A DNA stretch of 64,000 nucleotides from Lacicoccus halitifaciens (GTDB lineage: Bacteria; Bacillota; Bacilli; Staphylococcales; Salinicoccaceae), in contig NZ_JBDZDV010000002.1 of NCBI RefSeq assembly GCF_040544485.1, positions 62,001 to 126,000 of the forward strand. The letters are read 5' to 3'. This document shows, in pieces, positions 50,557 through 59,304 of the stretch. A program made the position numbers and the translations under genes. Each line of letters opens with the position of its first letter. The stretch's first letter is position 1. Below the pieces are notes generated by a model. It had not been told where the DNA came from, ran no database searches, and saw only the letters and a list, made by a program, of their open reading frames with translations.

Positions 50557-51468
50557 ATGAAATTACCTTTTAGACAAAAAGAAAAAACGAGACAACCGAC
50601 CGAAGAGAAAAGAATGAAAGTGAAGACAGTGGGTACCCGGAAAAAATCAGTACTGATTTTATGGGTGCTCTTAATCAGCAGTCTCGCATTTGGGATTTAT
50701 AAGAACTTTACGGCGGTTGACCAACATACGGTGCATGAAAAGGAAGTCATAGAAACAGAGATGATCGATACGAATGCGATTGAGAGTTTTACCCATAATT
50801 TTGTGGCAGTGTATCACTCGTGGGAAAATGAAACGGCAGCATTGGAAGCCCGCACTGTCGAACTCAGTGAGTATATGACCGATGATTTACAGGCATTAAA
50901 TGCCGATGTGCTTGGAGAGGACACACTCACAAGCGCGGATGTCATAGATGTGAGCATTTGGTCGGTGGCCGAAGAAACGGAAAATACGTATGCCGTAATC
51001 TATTCTGTGCACCAAGAGATTACAGAAGATGATGACGACATATCCACCCGATCGACCTATCGCATTGTACTGCATCAAGATGAAACAGGTAATCTGGTCA
51101 TCACCCAAAATCCAACCCCGTGGAATGACATACAAAAATCAGATTATGAACCAGAAACCGTGGAAAATAATAACTCTGTCGATTCCGAGACGGAAGAAGA
51201 AATCATCGCTTTCTTAGAAACTTTCTTTACCGCTTATCCGACGGCCACAGAGCAAGAACTCAGCTATTATGTCAAAGATGATGTCCTGCCACCGATTAAT
51301 GAAAACTATTCGTTTTCTGAACTGATTGACCCGGTCTTCCAAGCACACGATGGGCAGATCAAAACATGGGTCACAGTGAAGTATTTGGATGAAACTACAA
51401 AAGCCAATCTATTTTCCCAATATGAACTGATACTAGAAAAAGATATGAACTGGATGATTGTTGAATAA
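50557..51468 (+). CDS. tcpC: TcpC-family conjugal transfer protein (Orf13-like)
   Basis: A 303-residue VirB8-like channel component. A basic N-terminus is followed by one membrane helix (KKSVLILWVLLISSLAFGIYKNFTAVD, ~29-55) and two extracytoplasmic NTF2-like domains (~70-195 and ~210-303), as in TcpC. The acidic linker PETVENNNSVDSETEEE joins the two. A ribosome site (AAAGGATGAGACAGG) precedes it. It lies 46 bp after the chimera and keeps its normal order after cwlT. Without the rest of the transfer machinery it has no partner here. Confidence 0.88.
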   Translation: MKLPFRQKEKTRQPTEEKRMKVKTVGTRKKSVLILWVLLISSLAFGIYKNFTAVDQHTVHEKEVIETEMIDTNAIESFTHNFVAVYHSWENETAALEARTVELSEYMTDDLQALNADVLGEDTLTSADVIDVSIWSVAEETENTYAVIYSVHQEITEDDDDISTRSTYRIVLHQDETGNLVITQNPTPWNDIQKSDYEPETVENNNSVDSETEEEIIAFLETFFTAYPTATEQELSYYVKDDVLPPINENYSFSELIDPVFQAHDGQIKTWVTVKYLDETTKANLFSQYELILEKDMNWMIVE

Positions 51469-51545
51469 AAATATTATCATTGTGAGTATAAAAAGAATAA
51501 CATCAAATTTAATTTTATAATTTGACTATCAATAATAAATTAAAA

Positions 51546-51576
51546 AATGACCCCGGTTCAATACCCCGAGGTCATC
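51546..51576 (-). terminator. Terminator of the copYB operon
   Basis: On the minus strand ATGACC.CGG pairs with CCG.GGTCAT (10-bp stem, one T-G pair), then TTTTTT. It stands between the element remnant and the copper island. Confidence 0.7.
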
Positions 51577-51650
51577 TACTCACAGCTTAACGTTTTTAAA
51601 TGTCTAAATTATGAGTTACAGTTCACAGTGGCTCACAATCTGCTTTTTTA

Positions 51651-53753
51651 CTAGTTCAACTTTAGTGTCATTGCATTCAGTGCAACAACCACTGTGCTGA
51701 TCGACATCAGTATGGCACCGACAGCGGGTGAAAGGATGAGCCCTGCTCCAGCGAGCACACCTGCTGCAAGCGGGACTGCGACTATGTTGTACCCTGCTCC
51801 GAGCCACAGATTCTGTACTGTTTTACTCATCGTCTTCTCTGCCAGTGATAAGAAATTCATGATATCCGACGGGTCACTCTTGACCAGTATGACGTCTCCG
51901 GATTCGACTGCAACATCCGTACCGGCACCGATCGCCACGCCAATATCTGCACGTACAAGGCTCGGTGCATCGTTGATGCCATCTCCGACCATCATCACTT
52001 TCTTACCCTGTTTCTGATATGACTGAATCATTGCCTCTTTATCTTCAGGCATCATCTGCGCATGGACATCAGTGATGCCGAGTTCTGCTGCGACGGCTTC
52101 TGCCACCTGTCTGTTGTCCCCAGTCAGCATGACCGGTTCAATCCCCCGGTCGAGCAGGTCTCTGACCATGCCTTTCGAACTTGCCTTGATCTGGTCACCC
52201 TGTGCGACGATACCGCTGTTTACACCATCTATGACAAGGAAGCTGACCGAGTTCCCCTGGCCGGCAAGGGATTCGAACTGGTCTTTGTCATAATCCATAT
52301 CATTATCTTCGAAGTATGAGACACTTGTGATTTTCATATCCTTGCCATCGATGGTGCCTTCCAGCCCGATACCCGGTATGTTGTTGACATTTTCCGCCTG
52401 CGGGATGTTCACATCTTCTTCTGCTGCTTTGTCCAATATCCCCACTGCAAGCGGGTGACTCGAACTTTTTTCTATTGCCGCCATGAAACCGAGCACCTCT
52501 TCATCGGAATATGCATCATTGAAACTTTCAAAATGGTTCACTGCAAAGTTGCCTTCTGTCAGCGTACCTGTCTTATCCATCATGACTACATCCAAACGCC
52601 TGGCCGTTTCCAGGGACTCACGGTTTTTCACGATTAAGCCGTTTGTCGCCCCGATTGAGGTCGAACGTGCCGTCACCAGTGGAATGGCAAGTCCGAGCGC
52701 ATGCGGACATGCGATGACCAATACCGTCACCAGTCTTTCAAGTGCAAAGTCGACATTGTTCGAAATCATCATCCATACTACAAATGCAATGAAACCAACA
52801 CTGAGCGCAAAGTAGAATAAATACCCTGCAATCCTGTCGGCCATCAGTTCTGCGCGTGACTTATCACTTTGGGCCTGACTCACCAGTCCCATCACCTTTG
52901 ACATATAACCGGTTTCTCCGGTCCCTGTCACTTTCACCGTGATCGTACCGGAACCATTCACCGATCCGCCGATGACGGGATCATCGATTGTTTTTTCAAC
53001 ATTCCTTGATTCTCCCGTGACCAGAGATTCATCCACCGAAGTGCGTCCGGATATGATGGTGCCATCCGTAGGGATATTGTCCCCTGCGCCCACCTGAACG
53101 ACGTCACCTTCGTTCACATCAGAGAGTTTGACTTCTTTCGTGTTGCCGTCCTCATCTACTATGACAGCAGTATCAGGAAGCAGTTCGGCCATTTTCTTCA
53201 AGGCATTTCCTGCTTGGCCTACAGCATTCATCTCAATCCAATGTCCAAACAGCATGATGAGGATCAATGTCGCGAGTTCCAAAAAGAAATCCATCGTGTG
53301 CGCATCCGGGGCAACGAAATTATTCATGATGAATGCATACAGACTGTAGAAGTATGCAACGGAAATCCCCATTGAGATCAGCGTCATCATGCCCGGTTTA
53401 CGAGCTTTCAACTCTTCTTTGGCTCCGCTTAGGAAAGGCTGACCGCCGTAGAAGTAAAGAATGGTTGCAAGCACCAGAACCACCCACTCAGAGCCTGGGA
53501 ACGTAAACTGGAACGGAAGTTCTAGACCCATCATCGGGGCGAGAAAGATGATCGGTATACCAAAAATCAGTGAAATAAAAAACTTTTTCTTGAAATCTCC
53601 GTGGTGGTGGTGGCCGTCGTGGCCATCATAGTCTCCGTGGCCATGGTGGCCATGCTCGGCGTGGTCACCGTGCTTCGCGTTACCGTTATGGTCGTCATGA
53701 TGATTATGATCGTCATGGTGATGCCCATGATGTTTATGATCATGTTCTGACAT
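51651..53753 (-). CDS. copB: Copper-exporting P1B-ATPase CopB with His-rich N-terminus
   Basis: A 700-residue heavy-metal ATPase. The first ~55 residues are nearly half His with Asp and Gly (a copper-binding tail); there is no CxxC domain. The membrane metal site is the CPH motif (VIACPHALGLAIPLV), which marks CopB-type (P1B-3) pumps. The phosphorylation loop is MMDKTGTLTEG, the ATP site has SSHPLAVG, and the hinge is MVGDGINDAPSLVRADIG. AGAGGG lies before the ATG at 53753. It follows copY and exports Cu (or Ag) from the cytosol. Identity secure. Confidence 0.95.
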   Translation of the reverse strand: MSEHDHKHHGHHHDDHNHHDDHNGNAKHGDHAEHGHHGHGDYDGHDGHHHHGDFKKKFFISLIFGIPIIFLAPMMGLELPFQFTFPGSEWVVLVLATILYFYGGQPFLSGAKEELKARKPGMMTLISMGISVAYFYSLYAFIMNNFVAPDAHTMDFFLELATLILIMLFGHWIEMNAVGQAGNALKKMAELLPDTAVIVDEDGNTKEVKLSDVNEGDVVQVGAGDNIPTDGTIISGRTSVDESLVTGESRNVEKTIDDPVIGGSVNGSGTITVKVTGTGETGYMSKVMGLVSQAQSDKSRAELMADRIAGYLFYFALSVGFIAFVVWMMISNNVDFALERLVTVLVIACPHALGLAIPLVTARSTSIGATNGLIVKNRESLETARRLDVVMMDKTGTLTEGNFAVNHFESFNDAYSDEEVLGFMAAIEKSSSHPLAVGILDKAAEEDVNIPQAENVNNIPGIGLEGTIDGKDMKITSVSYFEDNDMDYDKDQFESLAGQGNSVSFLVIDGVNSGIVAQGDQIKASSKGMVRDLLDRGIEPVMLTGDNRQVAEAVAAELGITDVHAQMMPEDKEAMIQSYQKQGKKVMMVGDGINDAPSLVRADIGVAIGAGTDVAVESGDVILVKSDPSDIMNFLSLAEKTMSKTVQNLWLGAGYNIVAVPLAAGVLAGAGLILSPAVGAILMSISTVVVALNAMTLKLN

Positions 53754-53813
53754 TTTTATCCCTCTTTTCTTTTTATTAAGGAGAAGCATAGTGAAATTAT
53801 CTCCTTCACTTCA

Positions 53814-53837
53814 ATACCCTCACGGGGTATTTAAAAC
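53814..53837 (-). promoter_or_regulatory. Candidate sigma-B promoter of copB
   Basis: On the minus strand GTTTTA, 12 bp, GGGTAT, matching the staphylococcal sigma-B pattern, 61 bp upstream of copB. The spacer and -10 also form a small hairpin (AATACCC/GGGTATT), so an RNA role is an alternative. Confidence 0.4.
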
Positions 53838-53868
53838 TTAAAGTTACCATTTATATACAATCACTTTC

Positions 53869-54312
53869 TCAATGATGATGCGATTGACATTTGCACTGCC
53901 CGGGTGTACAACTGCACGGCACTTCCTTCACTGCGTCTTTTTTCTTCATCTCTATCGTTCTTTCAAGTTGCTCAATATCATCAAAGCTCAAAACTGACTT
54001 TTCAATCAAGCCTACGATCGTATTTCCCGCGTCCTTATCACAAATATTATCGAAAGTCTCATCCAGAGTGTAACTGATGAATTCATTCTCTTTAATACTG
54101 GCTGAGTACAAAAACTTCTTTCCATCTTTTTCTGTCTCAAGCATTCCTTTTTTAACAAGCCGTCCGATAAAAGTTTTAATCGTTGCGGTGCCCCAATCCT
54201 TCTTCTGCTGCAGTACTTCTATGATTTCTCTGCTGGCCATCTTATCCTGCGCCCAGACAGCACGCATCACTTCCCATTCGGACTCGGTAATCTTTAAATT
54301 CTGCTGTGGCAT
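53869..54312 (-). CDS. copY: Copper-responsive repressor CopY
   Basis: A 147-residue repressor of the BlaI/MecI/CopY family. The winged helix is ITESEWEVMRAVWAQDKMASREIIEVLQQKKDWGTATIKTFIGRLVKKGMLETEKDGKKFLYSA (~8-72). The copper-sensing tail is CSCTPGQCKCQSHHH, the CxCx4CxC motif that binds Cu(I) or Zn. GGAGAGGTG precedes the ATG at 54312; a GTG two codons upstream overlaps that site. Two TACATTTGTA cop boxes lie in its promoter, so it represses itself and copB. Identity secure. Confidence 0.95.
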   Translation of the reverse strand: MPQQNLKITESEWEVMRAVWAQDKMASREIIEVLQQKKDWGTATIKTFIGRLVKKGMLETEKDGKKFLYSASIKENEFISYTLDETFDNICDKDAGNTIVGLIEKSVLSFDDIEQLERTIEMKKKDAVKEVPCSCTPGQCKCQSHHH

Positions 54313-54331
54313 ATTCACCTCTCCAATCGTT

Positions 54332-54341
54332 TACATTTGTA
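54332..54341 (-). promoter_or_regulatory. cop box (proximal)
   Basis: TACATTTGTA on the plus strand (TACAAATGTA on the minus strand), an exact match to the CopY operator TACANNTGTA, between the promoter and copY. Confidence 0.85.
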
Positions 54342-54355
54342 TTGTTCTTAATTAA

Positions 54356-54384
54356 AGTTTACATTTGTAATCAATAAATGTCAA
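54356..54384 (-). promoter_or_regulatory. Promoter of copYB
   Basis: On the minus strand TTGACA, 17 bp, TAAACT, with the distal cop box lying within the spacer and -10. Confidence 0.65.
54360..54369 (-). promoter_or_regulatory. cop box (distal)
   Basis: A second TACATTTGTA, 28 bp from the first, overlapping the promoter's -10 region. Confidence 0.85.
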
Positions 54385-54565
54385 GGCCTCCTTGCTTTTT
54401 TATGAATCAAAATCGGAGATTTAGGTATTAGGTTTTACAGTATATGGTCATAGTATTAAAGTTTTGTGCAGTTTCTATGGAGTTCATCATAATCGGTTTA
54501 AGTACAAGATAAACGGGAATTCGCTTCATGTAAGAGTTTTTAAAATTCATAGGAGGGATTTTTAC

Positions 54566-54895
54566 ATGGCTCACGAAAAACATCAACAACTGATTCAAAC
54601 GTTACATGAATGTATGGCCGCGTGTAACCATTGCTACGATGCCTGCTTGAAGGAAGAAGACGTAAAAATGATGGCAGAGTGCATCCGCCTGGACCGTGAA
54701 TGTGCAGATATGTGTGCATTTCTGGAACAATCGCTGACGAGGAATTCACCATTTTCTGCTGACTTGGCCGCAGTGTGTGCCAAAATATGCGAAGCATGTG
54801 GTAATGAATGTCAGAAACATGATCATCATGACCATTGTAAAGAATGTGCCGAGGCATGCTTCAAGTGTGCAGAAGCTTGTAAAGAAGTCGCATAA
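54566..54895 (+). CDS. Cys-rich four-helix-bundle copper-storage protein
   Basis: A 109-residue cytosolic protein of the DUF326/Csp family. It has Cys residues in CxxxC patterns pointing into a four-helix bundle (TLHECMAACNHCYDACL, AECIRLDRECADMCAFL, AAVCAKICEACGNECQKH, HCKECAEACFKCAEACKEV), 17 or so in all. A His-rich loop (KHDHHDHCKEC) may help loading. AGGAGGG lies before the ATG. In related proteins these Cys hold many Cu(I) ions. It has its own transcript, divergent from copY, and no clear cop box on its side. Confidence 0.9.
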   Translation: MAHEKHQQLIQTLHECMAACNHCYDACLKEEDVKMMAECIRLDRECADMCAFLEQSLTRNSPFSADLAAVCAKICEACGNECQKHDHHDHCKECAEACFKCAEACKEVA

Positions 54896-54910
54896 TCAAG
54901 TTTACCCAGT

Positions 54911-54953
54911 AAAAAGTGGCATACTGAAAATACATCAGGATGCCACTTTTTTA
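54911..54953. terminator. Bidirectional terminator, copper-storage gene / response regulator
   Basis: AAAAAGTGGCAT..TGA pairs with TCA..ATGCCACTTTTT, with T-runs on both strands. Confidence 0.85.
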
Positions 54954-55622
54954 TTTTCTTATCCATTTATAGCCGACGCCCCAGACGGTGTGAAAATGTT
55001 CATCAATGGGAAAACCGCTTTCCCTTATTTTCTCACGCATATTTCTTACGTGCGAATCTACAGTCCGACCTTCAGTTTCAGAATCCATACCCCATATCAA
55101 ATCAATTAGTTGATTTCTGGTGAACACTCTATCCGGATTTTTCATAAACAATCCAACGAGTGCAAATTCTTTTGGTGTCAACTTGATATATCGACCCTTA
55201 TAAGAAAGTTCAAATCGATCTTCATTCCATGATAAACCGCCTATGTCAAACTGACTGCCGGTCTGGGTCCGCCTTAACAAGGCTTCAATCCGTGCAATCA
55301 GTTCAGCTTCATCAAAAGGTTTTGTAACATAGTCATCTGCGCCAAGTTTGAGTCCTTTGACGGTATCCTCTTTCTGTTCGCGTGCAGTCACCATGATGAT
55401 CGGCACATCTGAATATTGCCGGATTTCCCTGCAGGCCTGCCAACCATCCATTTCAGGCATCATGATATCGAGCAATACTATATCAAAACTTTCTTCTTTG
55501 AGATATTTAAGCCCCTCTTTTGCACCTAATGCTTTTCTGCAATCATACTGGTAAGGTTCCAAATACAAAGCCAAGAGTTCCAACATTCTTTCTTCATCAT
55601 CGATTAATAGGACTTTATTCAT
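54951..55622 (-). CDS. OmpR-family response regulator
   Basis: A 223-residue regulator. The receiver domain is MNKVLLIDDEERMLELLALYLEPY...DIVLLDIMMPEMDGWQACREIRQYSDVPIIMVTAREQKEDTVKGLKLGADDYVTKPFD (phosphoacceptor Asp near 52). The C-terminal winged helix ends RTVDSHVRNMREKIRESGFPIDEHFHTVWGVGYKWIR. AAAGGAG decides the start at 55622. Its start overlaps the kinase gene by 8 bp in the same direction, though the kinase gene comes second. The position in the copper island suggests metal or envelope-stress control, which is inference. Confidence 0.92.
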   Translation of the reverse strand: MNKVLLIDDEERMLELLALYLEPYQYDCRKALGAKEGLKYLKEESFDIVLLDIMMPEMDGWQACREIRQYSDVPIIMVTAREQKEDTVKGLKLGADDYVTKPFDEAELIARIEALLRRTQTGSQFDIGGLSWNEDRFELSYKGRYIKLTPKEFALVGLFMKNPDRVFTRNQLIDLIWGMDSETEGRTVDSHVRNMREKIRESGFPIDEHFHTVWGVGYKWIRK

Positions 55623-57003
55623 TTGCATCTCCTTTAGGTAAAGATATGATAAAAACAGTCCCCTCCCCCTGTGTAGTCTCCACTGTGATGTCACCACCGT
55701 GCAGTTCCACAATTTCTTTGGCGATGGCGAGGCCAAGACCGGAGCCGCCGCTAGATCGTGATCTGGATTTCTCTGCCCGATACAGCCGTTCGAATATGTA
55801 CGGTACGTCTTCTTCAGGGATGCCTTCTCCTGTATCGGAAATGGTTATTACAGTTTCATCTTTATCTTGACTTCCTGTCATAACGATACTGTTTCCTTCA
55901 TTAGTATATTTCATCGCGTTATCTAATATGTTCAGCAACACCTGTCTGATTCTGCCGGGGTCGACATATGCAACCAGATCGTCTGGATAATCGACAGTGA
56001 ATCTTATGCCTCTTTTATTAATAGCGGGTTGAATGTTTGCCACCACAGTTCGAATCAAATCGCCAAGCATTATTTTTTCTTTTTTGATGGCAAATTCATT
56101 ATAATCTATTTTAGCCAATTCAAATAGATTTTGAATCAGTCCGGCTAAATGTGTTGTTTCTTCCTGAATTATTTTTATGTATTGTTTCCTGCTCTCTGTA
56201 GTTGTGTCTTGTCGGTTGATGATATCCATATACCCTTTCATATAAGTTAAGGGGGTGCGGAGTTCATGTGAAATACTTCCTAAAAATTCGTTTCTTTCAT
56301 TTTTTAAACGTTCCAGATCTTTTGACAGCCTTGAAATTGAAGTTGCCAGTTCACCGAGTTCATCCTTCCGATGGGTATACAGCTCCACTTCATGATGCCC
56401 TCTGCTTAATTGTTCCGTCGCTTTTTTCATTTTCAGTAACGGTCGTGTGATGACTCTTGAAAGTATGAACACAGTAAAGATTGTTAAGAAAACAGTGAGC
56501 AGACCGACGAATAAAAATTGTTGGCTGAGTTGATCGATGATTCTTTTAATATTATTGCTGTCAGCAAACATGAATACATGCCCTACATGGTTTTCATTTA
56601 TGGTGACCGGACTGTCTGTAGATACATAGGGTTCATTAGACCAGTCTGATTCAAGGATGGCCCCTCCCTCCGGAATACCATCATGATCAGTATGTTGAAC
56701 AACTGCTTCCAGTTCTGGTTCAATCGGATTCGAACTTGTGATCACCTCTCCGACATCATCTGTTACCACGACTTTAAATTCAGATTCGGATTCCATAATG
56801 GCGACATGCTCTATAGTGGAAGAAGTATAGTTTTCTTCCAGTACGTCGCTGTGGGCGTTCCCCCGTGCCAGTAGGTCTCTCATCACTTCTTCAACACGAT
56901 CGTCGACCAGGTTAGTGTATAAGATATAAAACAGTATAATCTCCACTGTCAATATAACCAGGAAAAACAAAAGCCCTATTTTCAAAGATAATTTGTTTAA
57001 CAT
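55615..57003 (-). CDS. Sensor histidine kinase
   Basis: A 462-residue kinase. An N-terminal helix (LKIGLLFFLVILTVEIILFYILYTNL) is followed by an extracytoplasmic sensor of about 135 residues containing few His and Met, then a second helix (FLFVGLLTVFLTIFTVFILSRV). A HAMP domain follows (RPLLKMKKATEQLSRGHHEVELYTHRKDELGELATSI), then the H-box SISHELRTPLTYMKGYMDI, the N-box LLNILDNAMKYTNEG and the G-boxes ISDTGEGIPEED and SGGSGLGLAIAKEIVELHGG. AGAGGG before the ATG at 57003. Upstream lies the response regulator's own partner relation (8-bp overlap). The signal is unknown. Confidence 0.92.
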   Translation of the reverse strand: MLNKLSLKIGLLFFLVILTVEIILFYILYTNLVDDRVEEVMRDLLARGNAHSDVLEENYTSSTIEHVAIMESESEFKVVVTDDVGEVITSSNPIEPELEAVVQHTDHDGIPEGGAILESDWSNEPYVSTDSPVTINENHVGHVFMFADSNNIKRIIDQLSQQFLFVGLLTVFLTIFTVFILSRVITRPLLKMKKATEQLSRGHHEVELYTHRKDELGELATSISRLSKDLERLKNERNEFLGSISHELRTPLTYMKGYMDIINRQDTTTESRKQYIKIIQEETTHLAGLIQNLFELAKIDYNEFAIKKEKIMLGDLIRTVVANIQPAINKRGIRFTVDYPDDLVAYVDPGRIRQVLLNILDNAMKYTNEGNSIVMTGSQDKDETVITISDTGEGIPEEDVPYIFERLYRAEKSRSRSSGGSGLGLAIAKEIVELHGGDITVETTQGEGTVFIISLPKGDANE

Positions 57004-57119
57004 AACAACCCTCTTTTTTATGATATATCGATAAACTATGAATTTTGAAAACAAGTCTCTTTAAATGTTTTATTAAAGCGTTCAATCATGGATGTTTGAG
57101 TACTATTAAATTTTTTCAC

Positions 57120-58031
57120 TCATTTGACCTCTCCTTCCTCCAAAATTTTCTCCCATCGCTCTGATTGGCCATCTTTAGACAAGTAAGCATCACCATCTAC
57201 AGTATATATTGCTAGTCCTTCTGTGTCCTGCGGGTTTTTCGTAATATATAAAATCCCATCATCCTCCATTTTAGGTATAGTAATAGCAATCTCATCCTCA
57301 TTTCTGACATTTCTCTTAAGCAGATTCCCATTCTCCCCATATGTTGCATAATATAAATCATCCTCAAAGAAATATACAGCTGTGCCTGAATGGCCGGCAT
57401 CCGTTAATACTTTAAAGTCATTTCCACCATTCTTTGACAAATAGATCCCTTCGGAAGTGGCAGCTGCAATAAAATTAGAGTCCGCTGGATGCATTGCAAA
57501 TGATAACACGCCTCCTTCTAACCCTTCAGCATCTACTTCCTCCCAAGTTTCTCCTTCATTCAGACTTCTATAAAACCCTTTCTCCAGTTCTGAGTTTCTT
57601 TCAGGATTCATGAGAAAAATATCGTGGCTGTTATACCCTACTGCCATGGCATGGAAATCTGTTTCCCCCTCGAATTTAATATGCTCAAGAGTCCGTCCCC
57701 CATCGAAACTGCGTTGAATACCAAATGGGTCGAGTATATCAGAATCTCCTCCTGGATGGCCAGAAGTGTAGAAACCTTCGTCCACGGCATTGAATCCCAT
57801 ATAGTCATTATAATTTCTAGTCGTTTCATACCATTCACTATCGCGATATATTTTCAGGCCACCATGGGTCGCGAAGTATAATCCATCAGTTTGACCTGCA
57901 TATCCCATTCCATGAATATGCTCTATTTTGTCATTAAAAACAACTTCAAAGTCTCCCTCTGAATTACTGGTACACCCTGACAAAAAAATTGCCGATATTA
58001 TTATATTGACGAATAGTCTTTTTGACCTCAT
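57120..58031 (-). CDS. Sialidase-like beta-propeller lipoprotein (F510_1955-type)
   Basis: A 303-residue secreted lipoprotein. The lipobox is MRSKRLFVNIIISAIFLSGC (Cys20). The rest shows repeated Asp-box-like units of a beta-propeller: GIQRSFDGGRTLEHI, GFYRSLNEGETWEEV, GIYLSKNGGNDFKVL and AYLSKDGQSERWEKI. It belongs to a group named glycosyl-hydrolase-like for fold only, often found beside copper and other metal genes in Firmicutes. No sialidase catalytic residues can be claimed. It probably binds something at the cell surface; function unknown. Confidence 0.8.
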   Translation of the reverse strand: MRSKRLFVNIIISAIFLSGCTSNSEGDFEVVFNDKIEHIHGMGYAGQTDGLYFATHGGLKIYRDSEWYETTRNYNDYMGFNAVDEGFYTSGHPGGDSDILDPFGIQRSFDGGRTLEHIKFEGETDFHAMAVGYNSHDIFLMNPERNSELEKGFYRSLNEGETWEEVDAEGLEGGVLSFAMHPADSNFIAAATSEGIYLSKNGGNDFKVLTDAGHSGTAVYFFEDDLYYATYGENGNLLKRNVRNEDEIAITIPKMEDDGILYITKNPQDTEGLAIYTVDGDAYLSKDGQSERWEKILEEGEVK

Positions 58032-58289
58032 TGTTATTTCCCCCTGAACTTATCACAAAATTAATGCTGTAGTACCCTCATACATTCTATTATTATTATG
58101 TGGATTTTTTGTGCAGATGTGAGCAGAGATGTGATATATCAAACCTTTTTAAAATTGTCCAAAATTCAAGGTACTGCAAATGCAAAGAGCTCTGCTTTTT
58201 TAAATACATATAATTTTCATGAAACCTGCACTTAAACTGCACAATATAAGTGTATGGTTTTAGTATCTCAAAAATTGGAGGCTAGGTAG

Positions 58290-59135
58290 ATGAAACAATT
58301 TCAAAAAATCTCTTTATCAGGTGCAATGATTTCCGCATTAGTTTTGGGGCTTAGTACAGGAGCAGCAAACGCAGGTGGTTCTGATACTACTGCCCATGAA
58401 GACGGAAGTTATTACTACTATGAAGTGAACGAAGCTGGAGATAAGACGAAGTACATCGATGGTTTGACCAAAAAAGAATTGGAAGATAAACTTGGTTTCC
58501 CTTATAACGGAGAGAGCAGCCATTACTACTATGAAGTGAATACATCCGGAGAAAAAACGAACTATATCAATGGATTGACCAAGGCAGAACTGGAAAAAAT
58601 GTTACATCACTCCGACATGCAATCTGAACCACATTTTGAAGGAGACGTGAGTCACATGGAACACATGGAAGGAATGGAACACATGGAACACTCAGCTGAA
58701 GAAATGTCAAGTTCCGGCGAAGTCCCAGAAGACCTAGAACTGGCAAAAAATCCAACATATGAAGTTGGTAGCCAGGCAATCATAGAGGGGGCCCACATGC
58801 AGGGCATGGACGGTGCTGAAGCAACAATTTCAGGCGCATTTGATACTACAGTCTATACTGTCTCGTATATTCCAACAAACGGTGGAGAACTTGTTGAAGA
58901 TCATAAATGGGTGATCCATGAAGAATTGGAAAATCCGGGAGATGCCCCATTGGAACCAGGAGATGAAGCAGTGATGAATGCGACGCATATGGAAGGCATG
59001 GAAGGTGCCACTGCAACAATTGATTCATCAGAAGAAACAACTGTCTATATGGTGGATTTCGTGACCACAGATACTGAAGAACAAGTTCAGAATCATAAAT
59101 GGGTGACTGAAAGCGAACTTGCACCTGTAGAATAA
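58290..59135 (+). CDS. YdhK-family (DUF1541) Met/His-rich secreted protein
   Basis: A 281-residue protein with a signal peptide (…ALVLGLSTGAANA). Two tandem ~30-residue repeats follow: YYYYEVNEAGDKTKYIDGLTKKELEDKL and HYYYEVNTSGEKTNYINGLTKAELEKML. Then comes a Met/His cluster (HMEHMEGMEHMEH, ~123-135), likely a copper site, and two DUF1541 domains (~155-215 and ~217-278; each has a GAHMQGMDGA-like or THMEGMEGA loop and ends DHKWV.E.E). GGAGGCTAGG lies before the ATG. The DUF1541 family is linked with copper tolerance; the N-terminal repeats are an unusual addition. Confidence 0.85.
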   Translation: MKQFQKISLSGAMISALVLGLSTGAANAGGSDTTAHEDGSYYYYEVNEAGDKTKYIDGLTKKELEDKLGFPYNGESSHYYYEVNTSGEKTNYINGLTKAELEKMLHHSDMQSEPHFEGDVSHMEHMEGMEHMEHSAEEMSSSGEVPEDLELAKNPTYEVGSQAIIEGAHMQGMDGAEATISGAFDTTVYTVSYIPTNGGELVEDHKWVIHEELENPGDAPLEPGDEAVMNATHMEGMEGATATIDSSEETTVYMVDFVTTDTEEQVQNHKWVTESELAPVE

Positions 59136-59165
59136 TTTATCACAACAAATAGCATGAACGATATT

Positions 59166-59214
59166 AAAAACCCCAGGTTCACAGATGATACAAAAATCTG
59201 TGACCCTGGGGTTT
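59166..59214 (+). terminator. Terminator of the ydhK-like gene
   Basis: A long stem (about 19-20 bp, one mismatch) around AACCCCAGG.TCACAGAT and its complement, then a T-run. Confidence 0.9.
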
Positions 59215-59304
59215 TATTTCGTCAATCCGTTGTTTTTCAGTCTTCTTGCAGGTATCCATCATTACCATACATATAAGTTTGAATCATCTTATTTTCAGTA
59301 ATAA

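Larger units (their letters stand above)
46884..51470 (+). mobile_element. Remnant of a Tn916-family integrative conjugative element
   Basis: It starts at a guaA-type attachment core and runs through a leader peptide, two DUF961 genes, a Mom-like gene, a tcpA::cwlT chimera and a TcpC gene. The gene order matches the transfer module of Tn916-like elements (orf23-orf22-orf21 ... orf14-orf13). Relaxase, ArdA, VirB4, VirB6, integrase and excisionase genes are all missing, so it cannot move on its own. The right boundary is not marked by a second attachment core; sequence after about 51470 belongs to the copper island. Confidence 0.85.

Noticed and set aside
53590..53750. Short DNA repeats (TGGTGGTGG, CCATGG-like) resembling a tandem array
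   Set aside because: They are the His/Asp/Gly codons of the CopB metal-binding tail, not an independent DNA repeat.
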